From Holophagaceae bacterium (GTDB lineage: Bacteria; Acidobacteriota; Holophagae; Holophagales; Holophagaceae): 10,428 nucleotides of DNA. The stretch spans positions 234 to 10,661 of the forward strand of contig PMJK01000188.1 of assembly GCA_003158505.1 (NCBI GenBank). Reading direction: 5' to 3'. The position numbers and the translations under genes are program-made. Under the pieces are notes generated by a model. It was not told the DNA's origin and ran no database searches. It saw only the letters and a list, made by a program, of their open reading frames with translations. Positions 1-6,837 of this stretch are shown one piece after another (position 1 is the first letter of the stretch; each line of letters begins with the position of its first letter).

Positions 1-599
1 AGGTAGACCTTCCCCTCCTTGAGACGCACCAGCAGGTCGTCCGGGGAGAGGTCCACCAGCTCGACCTCATCGGCCCTCTCCAGCACCGTGTCGGGGACGT
101 TCTCGCGCACGATCACGCCGGTGATCTGGGCCACTACGTCCCGGAGGCTCTCCAAGTGCTGGACATTCAGCGTCGTGTGGACATCGATGCCCGCGTCCAG
201 CAATTCCATCACGTCCTGCCAGCGCTTGACATGGCGGGATCCCATCACGTTCGAGTGGGCCAACTCGTCCATGAGAATGAGAGCGGGCCGGCGCTTCAGG
301 GCCGCGTCCAGGTCGAATTCCGGAAGGAACTGGCCCGCATAGGCCAGCTCCTTCCGGGGCAGGACCTCCAGTCCTTCGAGCAGGGCGCCGGTCTCGCTCC
401 GGCCATGGGTCTCGACCACGCCCACGAGGACGTCGACCCCCTCGGCCCGCCGTTCCTGGGCCTCGGAGAGCATGGCGTAGGTCTTCCCGACGCCAGGTGC
501 GGCGCCGAAAAAGATCTTCAGTTTGGCCCGGTTCGCGCGCACCTCCTCCTCCTGCACTTTGCGGAGCAGGGCATCAGGGTCCGGGCGTTCGAGAGCCAT
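1..599 (-). CDS. kdpD: KdpD sensor histidine kinase, N-terminal part (runs off left edge)
   Basis: This is the N-terminal cytoplasmic region of KdpD, the membrane sensor kinase that, with KdpE, controls the high-affinity potassium transporter KdpFABC. The 199 visible residues match the family's N-terminal domain: the Walker-A-like segment GAAPGVGKT at residues 32-40, VGVVETHGR at 59-67, the EFDLDAAL segment at 94-101, the Walker-B-like LILMDELAHSN at 107-117, and NVQHLESL at 145-152. The usual length is near 900 residues, so the universal-stress-like domain, membrane helices and kinase core lie outside the window. The ATG at 599-597 is the natural start because an in-frame TAG lies four codons upstream; the Shine-Dalgarno is weak. 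The usual family wording N-A-P-G-S-R-H reads N-V-M-G-S-R-H here (117-123). No kdpC precedes it, so kdpD appears to begin its own transcription unit. Identity is certain; function of the full protein cannot be judged from this part. Confidence 0.95.
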   Translation of the reverse strand, partial: MALERPDPDALLRKVQEEEVRANRAKLKIFFGAAPGVGKTYAMLSEAQERRAEGVDVLVGVVETHGRSETGALLEGLEVLPRKELAYAGQFLPEFDLDAALKRRPALILMDELAHSNVMGSRHVKRWQDVMELLDAGIDVHTTLNVQHLESLRDVVAQITGVIVRENVPDTVLERADEVELVDLSPDDLLVRLKEGKVY

Positions 600-705
600 G
601 CGGTAAACCTATCCGGAATCCTAAGTGATCATCTGGGCAGGCAGGAGCCCTGGTCCGATGCCAGCCGCCAGGGGAATGTGGACTCCCGGTTGCCGTGCTT
701 AGGAG

Positions 706-732
706 GGTGCTGCTATCGGAAACAATAGCACC
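706..732. promoter_or_regulatory. Inverted repeat upstream of kdpD, possible operator
   Basis: Perfect 6-bp arms GGTGCT (706-711) and AGCACC (727-732) are separated by 15 bp; pairing can be extended to 8 bp with a 3-nt bulge. On the minus strand the right arm overlaps TGCTATTGT, which resembles an extended -10 element, although no good -35 is seen at the right distance. The position, 107-133 nt before the kdpD start, would suit an operator or a leader hairpin. There is no T-run after it in the kdpD direction, so it is not an obvious terminator. The regulatory role is inference only. Confidence 0.25.
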
Positions 733-773
733 GGATTTTCGGGTTGATTTGAATCCAGGCCTTCAGAAGGGCG

Positions 774-872
774 TCAACCCGCCGCAGAGAGGTTCAGGGT
801 CTTCCGGGTCTCCATCCTTTCCCCGGTGTCGTAGACCAGGTCCTCGGAGGTTTGAGAGGCCACCACCAGGCG
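774..872 (-). pseudogene. C-terminal relic of a secreted-protein paralogue
   Basis: Read on the minus strand, this stretch encodes 32 residues and a TGA stop that closely match the C-terminus of the secreted protein at 8493-9245. It begins RLVVASQTSEDLVYDTG; the intact gene has RLVVASSTTEDLMYDTG at residues 219-235. By hand count, 18 of 27 aligned residues and 52 of 81 bases are identical (792-872 against 8511-8591). Mismatches are frequent but the frame is kept with no gap, as expected for a once-coding sequence. Upstream of the arginine codon at 872 the frame stays open for about 70 nt but has no resemblance to the paralogue and no plausible start, so about 87% of the gene is missing. The relic lies between cutA and kdpD and is more GC-rich than the intact copy, nearer the kdpD composition. 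It looks like the 3' end of an older family member truncated by a rearrangement. A spliced or coupled C-terminal fragment is possible but less likely. Confidence 0.7.
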
Positions 873-944
873 CCTAACTAAGGATTTGCCACCCTGTCTG
901 AACCGTCCAGGACGGCGCCTTTTTGAGAATTTTTGCTTAGGCGA

Positions 945-1265
945 TCATGGACGCCCCATTCGGCGGATCCATCGCATGGAATCTTCGGAACCCTGATCTA
1001 TTTTCACCATGAAGATCTCCGGAATTTCATAGGTGTGCATCTCCTTGATGACTTCAGCGACGGGAACGTACTGCTCCACGATGGTGAAAATGAGCAATAT
1101 GTATTCCTCGTCCCAGCGTTTCGTTCCCTCATAGGCGTAATAGGTGTTGGTGTCTGAGATTATCGTCGTGGATGCGGCGAGCGACTGATCCACAACCCGC
1201 TTAGCGATAGCTTTGGCCACCCCTTTTTCGGCACAGGTGGTCAGGATGATGCAGATATCAGACAC
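945..1265 (-). CDS. cutA: CutA-like divalent-cation tolerance protein
   Basis: This 106-residue protein has the length and pattern of CutA1, a small trimeric ferredoxin-like-fold protein linked to divalent metal (notably copper) tolerance in Escherichia coli. Visible family marks are the N-terminal strand ending in ILTT (7-10), AKAIAKRVVDQSLAAS (17-32), the tyrosine/EG turn YYAYEG (42-47), DEEYILLIFT (52-61), the H-x-Y-E-x-P-E signature HTYEIPE (77-83), and MRWIRR near the end. The start is GTG at 1265-1263, preceded by GGAG with a 5-nt gap. It begins 27 nt after the pump stop codon and so is probably the last gene of the efflux operon. Oddities: the common LAAC cysteine is serine 32, the common tryptophan of Y-x-W-E-G is tyrosine 45, and a cysteine sits at position 11. 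It is therefore a diverged member, and metal binding may differ from that of the E. coli protein. Confidence 0.88.
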   Translation of the reverse strand: MSDICIILTTCAEKGVAKAIAKRVVDQSLAASTTIISDTNTYYAYEGTKRWDEEYILLIFTIVEQYVPVAEVIKEMHTYEIPEIFMVKIDQGSEDSMRWIRRMGRP

Positions 1266-1292
1266 GGAAGCTCCAAACGAACCAGGGGATTC

Positions 1293-4200
1293 TTAAACTT
1301 GTTCCAGTGCAGGGGCGCTTTGACCCAGAAGCTTCTCCCTCCATCGGTGGAACAGCACCACCAGTCCCGGTTGAATGACGGTCGTAATCAGGGCGATGGT
1401 CAAGGTCCCGCCGATGATGACGATGGCCAGGGGCTTCTGGGTCTGGACTCCGATGCGGGTGCTGAGAGCGGCGGGGAGTAAACCCAAGGTGGCAACCAAG
1501 GTCGTCATGAGCGCAGGCCGAAGGCGATCAAGGGCGGACTCCCGGGCAGATTCCACGAGACCTTTGCCTTCGTCTCGGTAGAGCCGTTGGAAGTAAGTGA
1601 TACGGATGATCGAATCCTGGATGGCGATGCCGAAGATCGAAATGAAGCCCATGGCAGCTGAAATGGAGAAGCTGATCCCGGAGAGCTTCAAAGCCAGGAT
1701 GCCGCCGGTGCAGGCCATGGGAATGCCCATGAACACGATAAGGCTGATGAGCCAGTCCTTAACGGCAGAGTAGACCAGGAAGGCGATGAGGAGTAGCGTG
1801 ATGGGCACGATGATCATCAGTCGCCCGGTGGCTTCTTTCAAAGCGTTGATCTCGCCTGACCACTCCAGGTGGACATCGTAGGGGACCTTGACCCTATGCT
1901 CCACGGCTTTCTGGGCCTGGAGGATGGTTCCCTGTAGGTCCCGTCCGCGAACGGAGAATTTGACAGGTGCATAGCGGTGTCCATCCTCGCGGTAGATCGT
2001 GGCGGGGCTGTCTTCTTCGACAAGGGTGGCCAATTGAGCAAGCGGGATATTGTTCCCATCCGGAGTCGGCACAGGGATCTGCCGAATAGCGTCGATGCTC
2101 TGCCGAAATTGAGGCTGCCAGCGCACCGTGAGATCGAATAGCCTCTCACCCTCGTAGACCTGGGTAACCGCCTGGCCTCCCACTGCGGCCTGGATGACTG
2201 TGGCCACGTCCCCGGTATTCAGGCCGTAACGGGCACACTTCTCCCGGTCGGGGCTGATACGCAGGCTCGGCTGGCCTAGGGAGTTGATGAGGCCCAGATC
2301 CTGGACACCGGGGATGGTCGAAAGCGTGGCCACGACTTCGGCCGCCTTGGCCTCGTTCACCTGAAGATCGGGACCGATGACCTTCACGGAATTCTCACCC
2401 TTCACGCCAGACAGGGCTTCTTCCACATTGTCTGAGATGTACTGACTGAAACTGAAAACTGTGCCCGGAAAGGTGGTCTGCAGTTCTTTGGACAGGGTGT
2501 CGGTCAAGGAATCCTTGGTGACGCCGTGACCCCACTCGGACTCATCCCGCAGCGGAGCGAAGAGTTCGATGTTGAAAAAACCGGTCACGTCGGTCCCATC
2601 ATCTGGGCGGCCAACCTGAGAGACCACATGGGTGATTTCGTGATGACTTAGGAGGAGATTTCGCATGCGGGCTGCGGCGACGTTGCTTTGCTCCAGAGAG
2701 GTGGAAACGGGTAGTGTTGCCCGGATCCAGAAGTTGCCCTCCTCCAGCTTGGGCATGAATTCTCCGCCCAGAAAGGGATATGTGAATATGCCCAGAGCGA
2801 TGACGGCGGTGCCGATGGCCATGGCCCGCATGGGGTATTTCAGCCCCTTCTCCATCAGGGGGACGTAGACCTTTACAATGGCCCGCATCAGCCAGGTATT
2901 GTGCTCTCCGTGTTCCCCCGGATCGTGGCGCCGCATCTTCTCCTTGAGTGAGTCTTTGCGAAGCACCAGCGAACCGAGCACTGGCGTGAGGGTGAGGGCC
3001 ATGAAGATGGCACCACCGATGGCAAAGGCATAGGTTCTCGCCATTGGGGAGAAAATCACCCCTTCCACGCCCTTCAGGGTGAACAAGGGCAGGAAGGCCA
3101 CGGCCAGGATCAGGGTGGAGAAGGCCAGGGGCCGACCGACCTCGTGGGCCGCGGAAAGGATCTGCTCCTTAATGTTCGCGCTGCGGCTGACCGTCAGATG
3201 GCGGACGGCATTTTCCATCATGATCACGGTCGAATCGATGACGATGCCGAAGTCCACGGCGCCCAGGGAAATCAAGTTCGCAGGGGTTCCGGTGAGCACC
3301 ATGCCGCAGAACGCGATCAGGAGCGCCAACGGGATGTTGATGGCCGTCACCAGTGAGGCGCGCGTGTTGCCCAGGAAGAGAAACAGCACAAGGACCACCA
3401 GGCCCATGCCCACCAGGAGGTTTTCCAGGACGGTATGCGTGGTCATATTCACCAAGTCCCCACGGTCGTAGTAGGGCTCGATGTCCATGCCCGGAGGCAG
3501 CAGGTGATACTTGCGGATGTGGTCGATTCGTTCGTGAACGGCCGCCAGCGTCTTCAGGGTCGATTCCCCCTTCCGCATGAGGACAGTGCCCTGGACTACA
3601 TCTGGATCCAGGTCGTGTCCCACCTGCCCCAGCCTTGGGGCATGGCCGAGTTGGACCGTGGCGAGGTCCTTGACCCTCACGGGCACGCCATTCTTGCTAG
3701 CGAGCACAATGTTCTCGATATCCCTCAGGTCTTTGAGAAGGCCGGTGCCGCGAACCGTGTAGCTTTGATCCCCAATGGTGAGCCGCTGCCCTCCCACATT
3801 GATGTTGGCGTTAGCGATGGCGTTCATGACCTGCGTGAGCTGGAGGCCCCGCCCGCGAAGGCGGGTGGGGTCGATCTCCACCTGGTACTGGCGCGTTTCC
3901 CCGCCGAAGCTCGTGACGTCGATGACGCCGGGGACCTGCCTGAACTGCCTCTCCAGGATCCAGTCCGCGGCGGTCTTGAGTTGCTCCAGGGAATAGCCCT
4001 TGCCCCGCACAATGTACCGGTAGACTTCGCCGATGGCGTTCCAGGGTGAAAGCTGGGAAGTCAGCCCCTTCGGGAGGCTCGCGAACTGGAGGCGGTTGAT
4101 GACTTCCTGGCGTGACTTCTCGTAATCCGTCCCGAACTTGAAATAACACTTCACGTCAGAGAGCCCGAAGACACTCTGGCTGCGGATGTGGTCCAGTCCA

Positions 4201-4427
4201 GGCATACCTGAGAGACTGATTTCCAGGGGCACCGTCACCGCGCGTTCCACCTCCTCGGCGCTCCAGCCATCCGGCTGCGTGATGACTTCCACCAGGGGCG
4301 GAGCAGGGTCCGGATAGGCCTCGATGTCCATATGCTTGAAGGCCAGGAATCCTGCCATTGCAATAAGCCCTGCCATGATCAGGACCAAGACAGGGTTTTG
4401 CAGTGCGAGACGGACGAACCAACGCAT
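1293..4427 (-). CDS. Heavy-metal efflux RND pump, CzcA family
   Basis: This 1044-residue inner-membrane proton antiporter is the motor of a tripartite metal exporter. Its length matches the HME-RND family. Layout: first membrane helix about residues 10-30, first periplasmic loop about 33-330, helices 2-6 between about 333 and 483, helix 7 about 536-553, second periplasmic loop about 555-865, and helices 8-12 between about 868 and 1026. The helix-4 motif DFGIVIDSTVIMMEN carries D392, D398 and E405, the D/D/E triad that CzcA needs for cation-coupled transport. The copper/silver-type helix-4 wording of CusA is absent, and where CusA has methionine 672 (DMLSTG) this protein has alanine 671 (EALSGV). 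I therefore favour divalent cations such as Zn, Co, Cd or Ni over Cu/Ag, without choosing one. The second-half motif GIAIQDSIIRITYFQRL (933-949) departs from the commoner GIAVLNGVVxVS-type wording. The ATG overlaps the adaptor stop by 1 nt (TGATG), so translation is probably coupled. The exact czc/cus/cnr symbol is left open. Confidence 0.95.
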   Translation of the reverse strand: MRWFVRLALQNPVLVLIMAGLIAMAGFLAFKHMDIEAYPDPAPPLVEVITQPDGWSAEEVERAVTVPLEISLSGMPGLDHIRSQSVFGLSDVKCYFKFGTDYEKSRQEVINRLQFASLPKGLTSQLSPWNAIGEVYRYIVRGKGYSLEQLKTAADWILERQFRQVPGVIDVTSFGGETRQYQVEIDPTRLRGRGLQLTQVMNAIANANINVGGQRLTIGDQSYTVRGTGLLKDLRDIENIVLASKNGVPVRVKDLATVQLGHAPRLGQVGHDLDPDVVQGTVLMRKGESTLKTLAAVHERIDHIRKYHLLPPGMDIEPYYDRGDLVNMTTHTVLENLLVGMGLVVLVLFLFLGNTRASLVTAINIPLALLIAFCGMVLTGTPANLISLGAVDFGIVIDSTVIMMENAVRHLTVSRSANIKEQILSAAHEVGRPLAFSTLILAVAFLPLFTLKGVEGVIFSPMARTYAFAIGGAIFMALTLTPVLGSLVLRKDSLKEKMRRHDPGEHGEHNTWLMRAIVKVYVPLMEKGLKYPMRAMAIGTAVIALGIFTYPFLGGEFMPKLEEGNFWIRATLPVSTSLEQSNVAAARMRNLLLSHHEITHVVSQVGRPDDGTDVTGFFNIELFAPLRDESEWGHGVTKDSLTDTLSKELQTTFPGTVFSFSQYISDNVEEALSGVKGENSVKVIGPDLQVNEAKAAEVVATLSTIPGVQDLGLINSLGQPSLRISPDREKCARYGLNTGDVATVIQAAVGGQAVTQVYEGERLFDLTVRWQPQFRQSIDAIRQIPVPTPDGNNIPLAQLATLVEEDSPATIYREDGHRYAPVKFSVRGRDLQGTILQAQKAVEHRVKVPYDVHLEWSGEINALKEATGRLMIIVPITLLLIAFLVYSAVKDWLISLIVFMGIPMACTGGILALKLSGISFSISAAMGFISIFGIAIQDSIIRITYFQRLYRDEGKGLVESARESALDRLRPALMTTLVATLGLLPAALSTRIGVQTQKPLAIVIIGGTLTIALITTVIQPGLVVLFHRWREKLLGQSAPALEQV

Positions 4428-5560
4428 CAGCCCTGTCCCATCAACAGCATGGCGCCCTGGGTCACGATCCTCTCTCCCGCCTTGAGCCCAGTCTTGACGG
4501 GGACGCGGTCACCGCTGGTCTGCTCATCCACCAGAATGGGACGCCGTTCGAACCGATGGGTTCCGTCGGGCCTTGTACCAAGATCCACGAAGGCGAAGGA
4601 CTGGTTGGCGAGACGAACCGTAGAGCTGCGGGGAACGGCCAAGGCCCGGCCCGGTTCCACCTGGATTGAGACCTGGGCGAACATTTCGGGCTTCAGCAAC
4701 CGCTTGGGGTTCGGAATGGTGCACCGGAGCTTGGCCGTCCGTGTGGCTGGATCCAGGGCCCCGGAAATCCATTCGACTCTGGCCTGAATCGGATTTTCGG
4801 GATAGCCGGCGATCTGGATTTGAATAGGGCTCCCAACCTTCACGCGGAAAAGATCAATCTCATAGATATCAGCCAGAAGCCATAGCTGGTCGATTTCCCC
4901 GATGGTGAAGAGTTCCACGGCGCTGCCGCCTCCGTACTGGCCTTGCACCTCTGTACCGGGGTTCGCGGTTCGTGCGATCACCTCTCCGGCGATGGGAGCC
5001 TTGAGCAGGAAGCCTTGGCTCACGCCCTTGGAATCCGGCGCGTAGAACATGGCCGCCCGCTGCTGGGCCCGGTCCCGCTCCGCCATGGCCACCCGGTAGT
5101 TCGCCTCCGCAGCCTCCAGATCCCGTTTGGCTCCGGCGTGTGCTTCGTAGAGTTCCTTCTGCCGGGCGAATTCCTGGTCCGCCGCCACCAAGGCGGCTTC
5201 CGCCTTGTGGGCATCGGAAAGAGCACTACCCATATCGGGTGAATCGATCAGGGCGAGGGTCTGCCCAGCCTTCACCCGCTGTCCGGGATCGACCAGTAGG
5301 CGAGTGACCCTCCCACTCAAGGGGGAAAAGATGTGGGAGACGCGCCGATCATCGAAGGTGAGTCGGCCAACCGTCTGCACCAGCCCACCTACAGGGCACT
5401 CCGCCACCGTCTCCATCACCGGCTTGGCCTCCTTGTCCTGTTGTGCGGAAAGCCAGACTTCACCGGCCGGGGCTTCACCGACTTCCGCCTCGGGCTTGTG
5501 TCCGCAAGCTGCGAACGTGCCCGCGAGGATCATTGCGATAAGGGCGCTGATCGTTTTCAT
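4427..5560 (-). CDS. RND periplasmic adaptor lipoprotein (membrane fusion protein)
   Basis: This 377-residue adaptor should link the RND pump to the outer-membrane factor in the periplasm. A lipoprotein-type signal ends at TFAAC with C19, followed by glycine, so the mature protein is probably lipid-anchored. Parts in order: first half of the barrel-sandwich (lipoyl-like) domain about 75-110 (SPLSGRVTRLLVDPGQRVKAG), alpha-helical hairpin about 111-170 rich in Ala, Glu, Arg and Gln, second lipoyl-like half about 185-220 (KAPIAGEVIARTANPGTEV), beta-barrel about 225-300, and membrane-proximal domain about 301-377. There is no fused CusF-like metal-binding tail. The start is ATG 5560-5558, with AAGGAG (5569-5574) at an 8-nt gap. 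The ATG overlaps the upstream stop as ATGA, and the 3' end overlaps the pump ATG by 1 nt. This is typical of translationally coupled efflux operons and consistent with fixed stoichiometry. Confidence 0.94.
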   Translation of the reverse strand: MKTISALIAMILAGTFAACGHKPEAEVGEAPAGEVWLSAQQDKEAKPVMETVAECPVGGLVQTVGRLTFDDRRVSHIFSPLSGRVTRLLVDPGQRVKAGQTLALIDSPDMGSALSDAHKAEAALVAADQEFARQKELYEAHAGAKRDLEAAEANYRVAMAERDRAQQRAAMFYAPDSKGVSQGFLLKAPIAGEVIARTANPGTEVQGQYGGGSAVELFTIGEIDQLWLLADIYEIDLFRVKVGSPIQIQIAGYPENPIQARVEWISGALDPATRTAKLRCTIPNPKRLLKPEMFAQVSIQVEPGRALAVPRSSTVRLANQSFAFVDLGTRPDGTHRFERRPILVDEQTSGDRVPVKTGLKAGERIVTQGAMLLMGQG

Positions 5561-6834
5561 CGGGAGAACTCCTTTCCTACGGCTTGTTCCAAACCAAACA
5601 TGCCGCTCCAGTAGTCGTTGAGGTTTTGCAGGTATTCATTCCGGGTGGTGATCCAGGTGCGCTGGGCGTCCAGCACATCCAGGAGCGAAGTCGCGCCGCG
5701 TTCGTACTGGAAAACCACCAGGTCGTAGGCCTTTTTCGACTGGTCTAGGAGGTGGCCCTCCATGCGGGCCAATCGGGCACGCCCGCCCTGAAACGAGGCC
5801 CAACTTGAGGTGACGTCCAGCGCGGTCTGGGCTTCGGCCTTCCGCCGAGTGAGTTCCTGAACGCTCAGGTCCGCTCGCGCACGGGCCGTATCGCCCTGAA
5901 CCTTTCGAGGGGAGGGAAGGCTGATGTTCAATCCGAGGGTCCAGGTGCGTGGTTGCAACGCGTTCGGGCCCGTGCCCTCCTGGGCTACCCCCAGGCTCCA
6001 GCCGGTCGCGGGAACCCATTCCCGCCTCGCCAGGGTTAGGGCCGAGTCGAATTTCTCTTCCTGGGCCTTGGCTGCGGCCAGATCGGGACGTTGCACCTTC
6101 GCGGCTCCCAGAAGCGATTCAGGAGTGGCTGAGGCCAACTCCGAAGGCATCGAGGGATGGTCGAAGGATCCGACCGTTTCGAAGTTGGGGACTGGGCCCC
6201 GCTCGCCCAGTAGAAAGGCTAGGTTGGCCCGGGCGGATTCCTGCGCTTGTCGGGAACTTTCCAGGGCCTGTTCAGTCTCGAGGAAGGCCACCTCTGCGCG
6301 GGCCACTTCCACCTCGGAGACGGCTCCCGCCGAATACCGTTTCTGGACGAGGTCCAGGGTGTGTTGGGCCGAATCTCGGGTCTGGGTCGAGAGGTCCACG
6401 TTCAGCTTGGCCAGAGCCGCCTGGAGGAACTGGATCTTCACCAGGGCACCCACTGTGCGCAAGGCGTCCTCCCGTCCAAAACGTGCGGCACGAAGGGCCG
6501 CATCCGCCGAGCGAACGCGCAAGTTTCTGCGCCCAGCTAGTAGGTCATCCAGGCTTCCCCCATCAGAAAGGCTTGCCCCATAGGACCGGGCGGATTGCCC
6601 TGGCAGTTGGGGCAGGTAGCCTTCGGACTTTCCGGCGGAAAGTCCGAGCTGGGGTGCAGGTAACGCGCCCGCTATCCGAAGGTCGCCCTGAGCCTGGGCC
6701 ACGGCGCCTTCGGCGAGCAGCAAGTCCAGGCCCCGAGACCGGAAGATTCGAAGCGCCTCATCCATGGTGATCTGTGGAGGGATCACTGGCGGTTGAGGCG
6801 CTTCGAGCGCAGGTGGCGCGAAGAGAAACAACAT
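5557..6834 (-). CDS. TolC/CzcC-type outer-membrane efflux factor
   Basis: This 425-residue protein of the outer-membrane efflux family should form the trimeric exit duct for the adjacent adaptor and pump. It shows the internal duplication of the family: a first helical repeat with YSAGAVSEVEVARAEVAFLE at 167-186 and a second with YERGATSLLDVLDAQRTWIT at 377-396, joined by strand regions about 55-90 and 275-310 (for example TWTLGLNISLPSP, 297-309). The length is normal. The N-terminus is odd: MLFLFAPPALEA is hydrophobic but very short, has no basic residue before the core, and is followed by a proline-rich stretch. No earlier start is possible, because an in-frame TGA lies two codons upstream; that TGA is the porin stop. 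There is no clear Shine-Dalgarno either, so translation may depend on re-initiation after the porin. There is no lipobox cysteine, so it is not the lipoprotein type seen in CusC. Confidence 0.92.
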   Translation of the reverse strand: MLFLFAPPALEAPQPPVIPPQITMDEALRIFRSRGLDLLLAEGAVAQAQGDLRIAGALPAPQLGLSAGKSEGYLPQLPGQSARSYGASLSDGGSLDDLLAGRRNLRVRSADAALRAARFGREDALRTVGALVKIQFLQAALAKLNVDLSTQTRDSAQHTLDLVQKRYSAGAVSEVEVARAEVAFLETEQALESSRQAQESARANLAFLLGERGPVPNFETVGSFDHPSMPSELASATPESLLGAAKVQRPDLAAAKAQEEKFDSALTLARREWVPATGWSLGVAQEGTGPNALQPRTWTLGLNISLPSPRKVQGDTARARADLSVQELTRRKAEAQTALDVTSSWASFQGGRARLARMEGHLLDQSKKAYDLVVFQYERGATSLLDVLDAQRTWITTRNEYLQNLNDYWSGMFGLEQAVGKEFSR

Positions 6835-6837
6835 GTT

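Larger units (their letters stand above)
600..944. other. Spacer between cutA and kdpD
   Basis: This 345-bp spacer contains no intact gene. It holds the 33-codon relic (774-872), the inverted repeat at 706-732, and a short hairpin (CCGTC-CAG-GACGG, 903-915) whose T-run at 920-924 is oriented for the plus strand, where no gene precedes it. The 7-mer GGCGCCT occurs at 869-875, at the relic junction, and again at 914-920. No convincing terminator follows cutA on the minus strand, so read-through towards kdpD cannot be excluded. A kdpD promoter must lie here if kdpD is transcribed on its own, but I see no strong -35/-10 pair. Confidence 0.6.

Noticed and set aside
903..924. Hairpin CCGTC-CAG-GACGG followed by TTTTT, as a rho-independent terminator.
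   Set aside because: It is oriented for the plus strand, where no gene precedes it, and four bases separate the stem from the T-run. It cannot terminate the minus-strand cutA transcript.
3435..4049. Long plus-strand ORFs opposite the pump and outer-membrane factor (also 5949-6770 and 156-728).
   Set aside because: They are antisense shadows of strongly conserved minus-strand genes with G/C-ending codons, and they match no family.
1293..5560. Naming the pump and adaptor CusA/CusB (copper/silver).
   Set aside because: The pump has the CzcA-type D/D/E helix-4 motif, lacks a CusA relay methionine, and no CusF-like domain is present.
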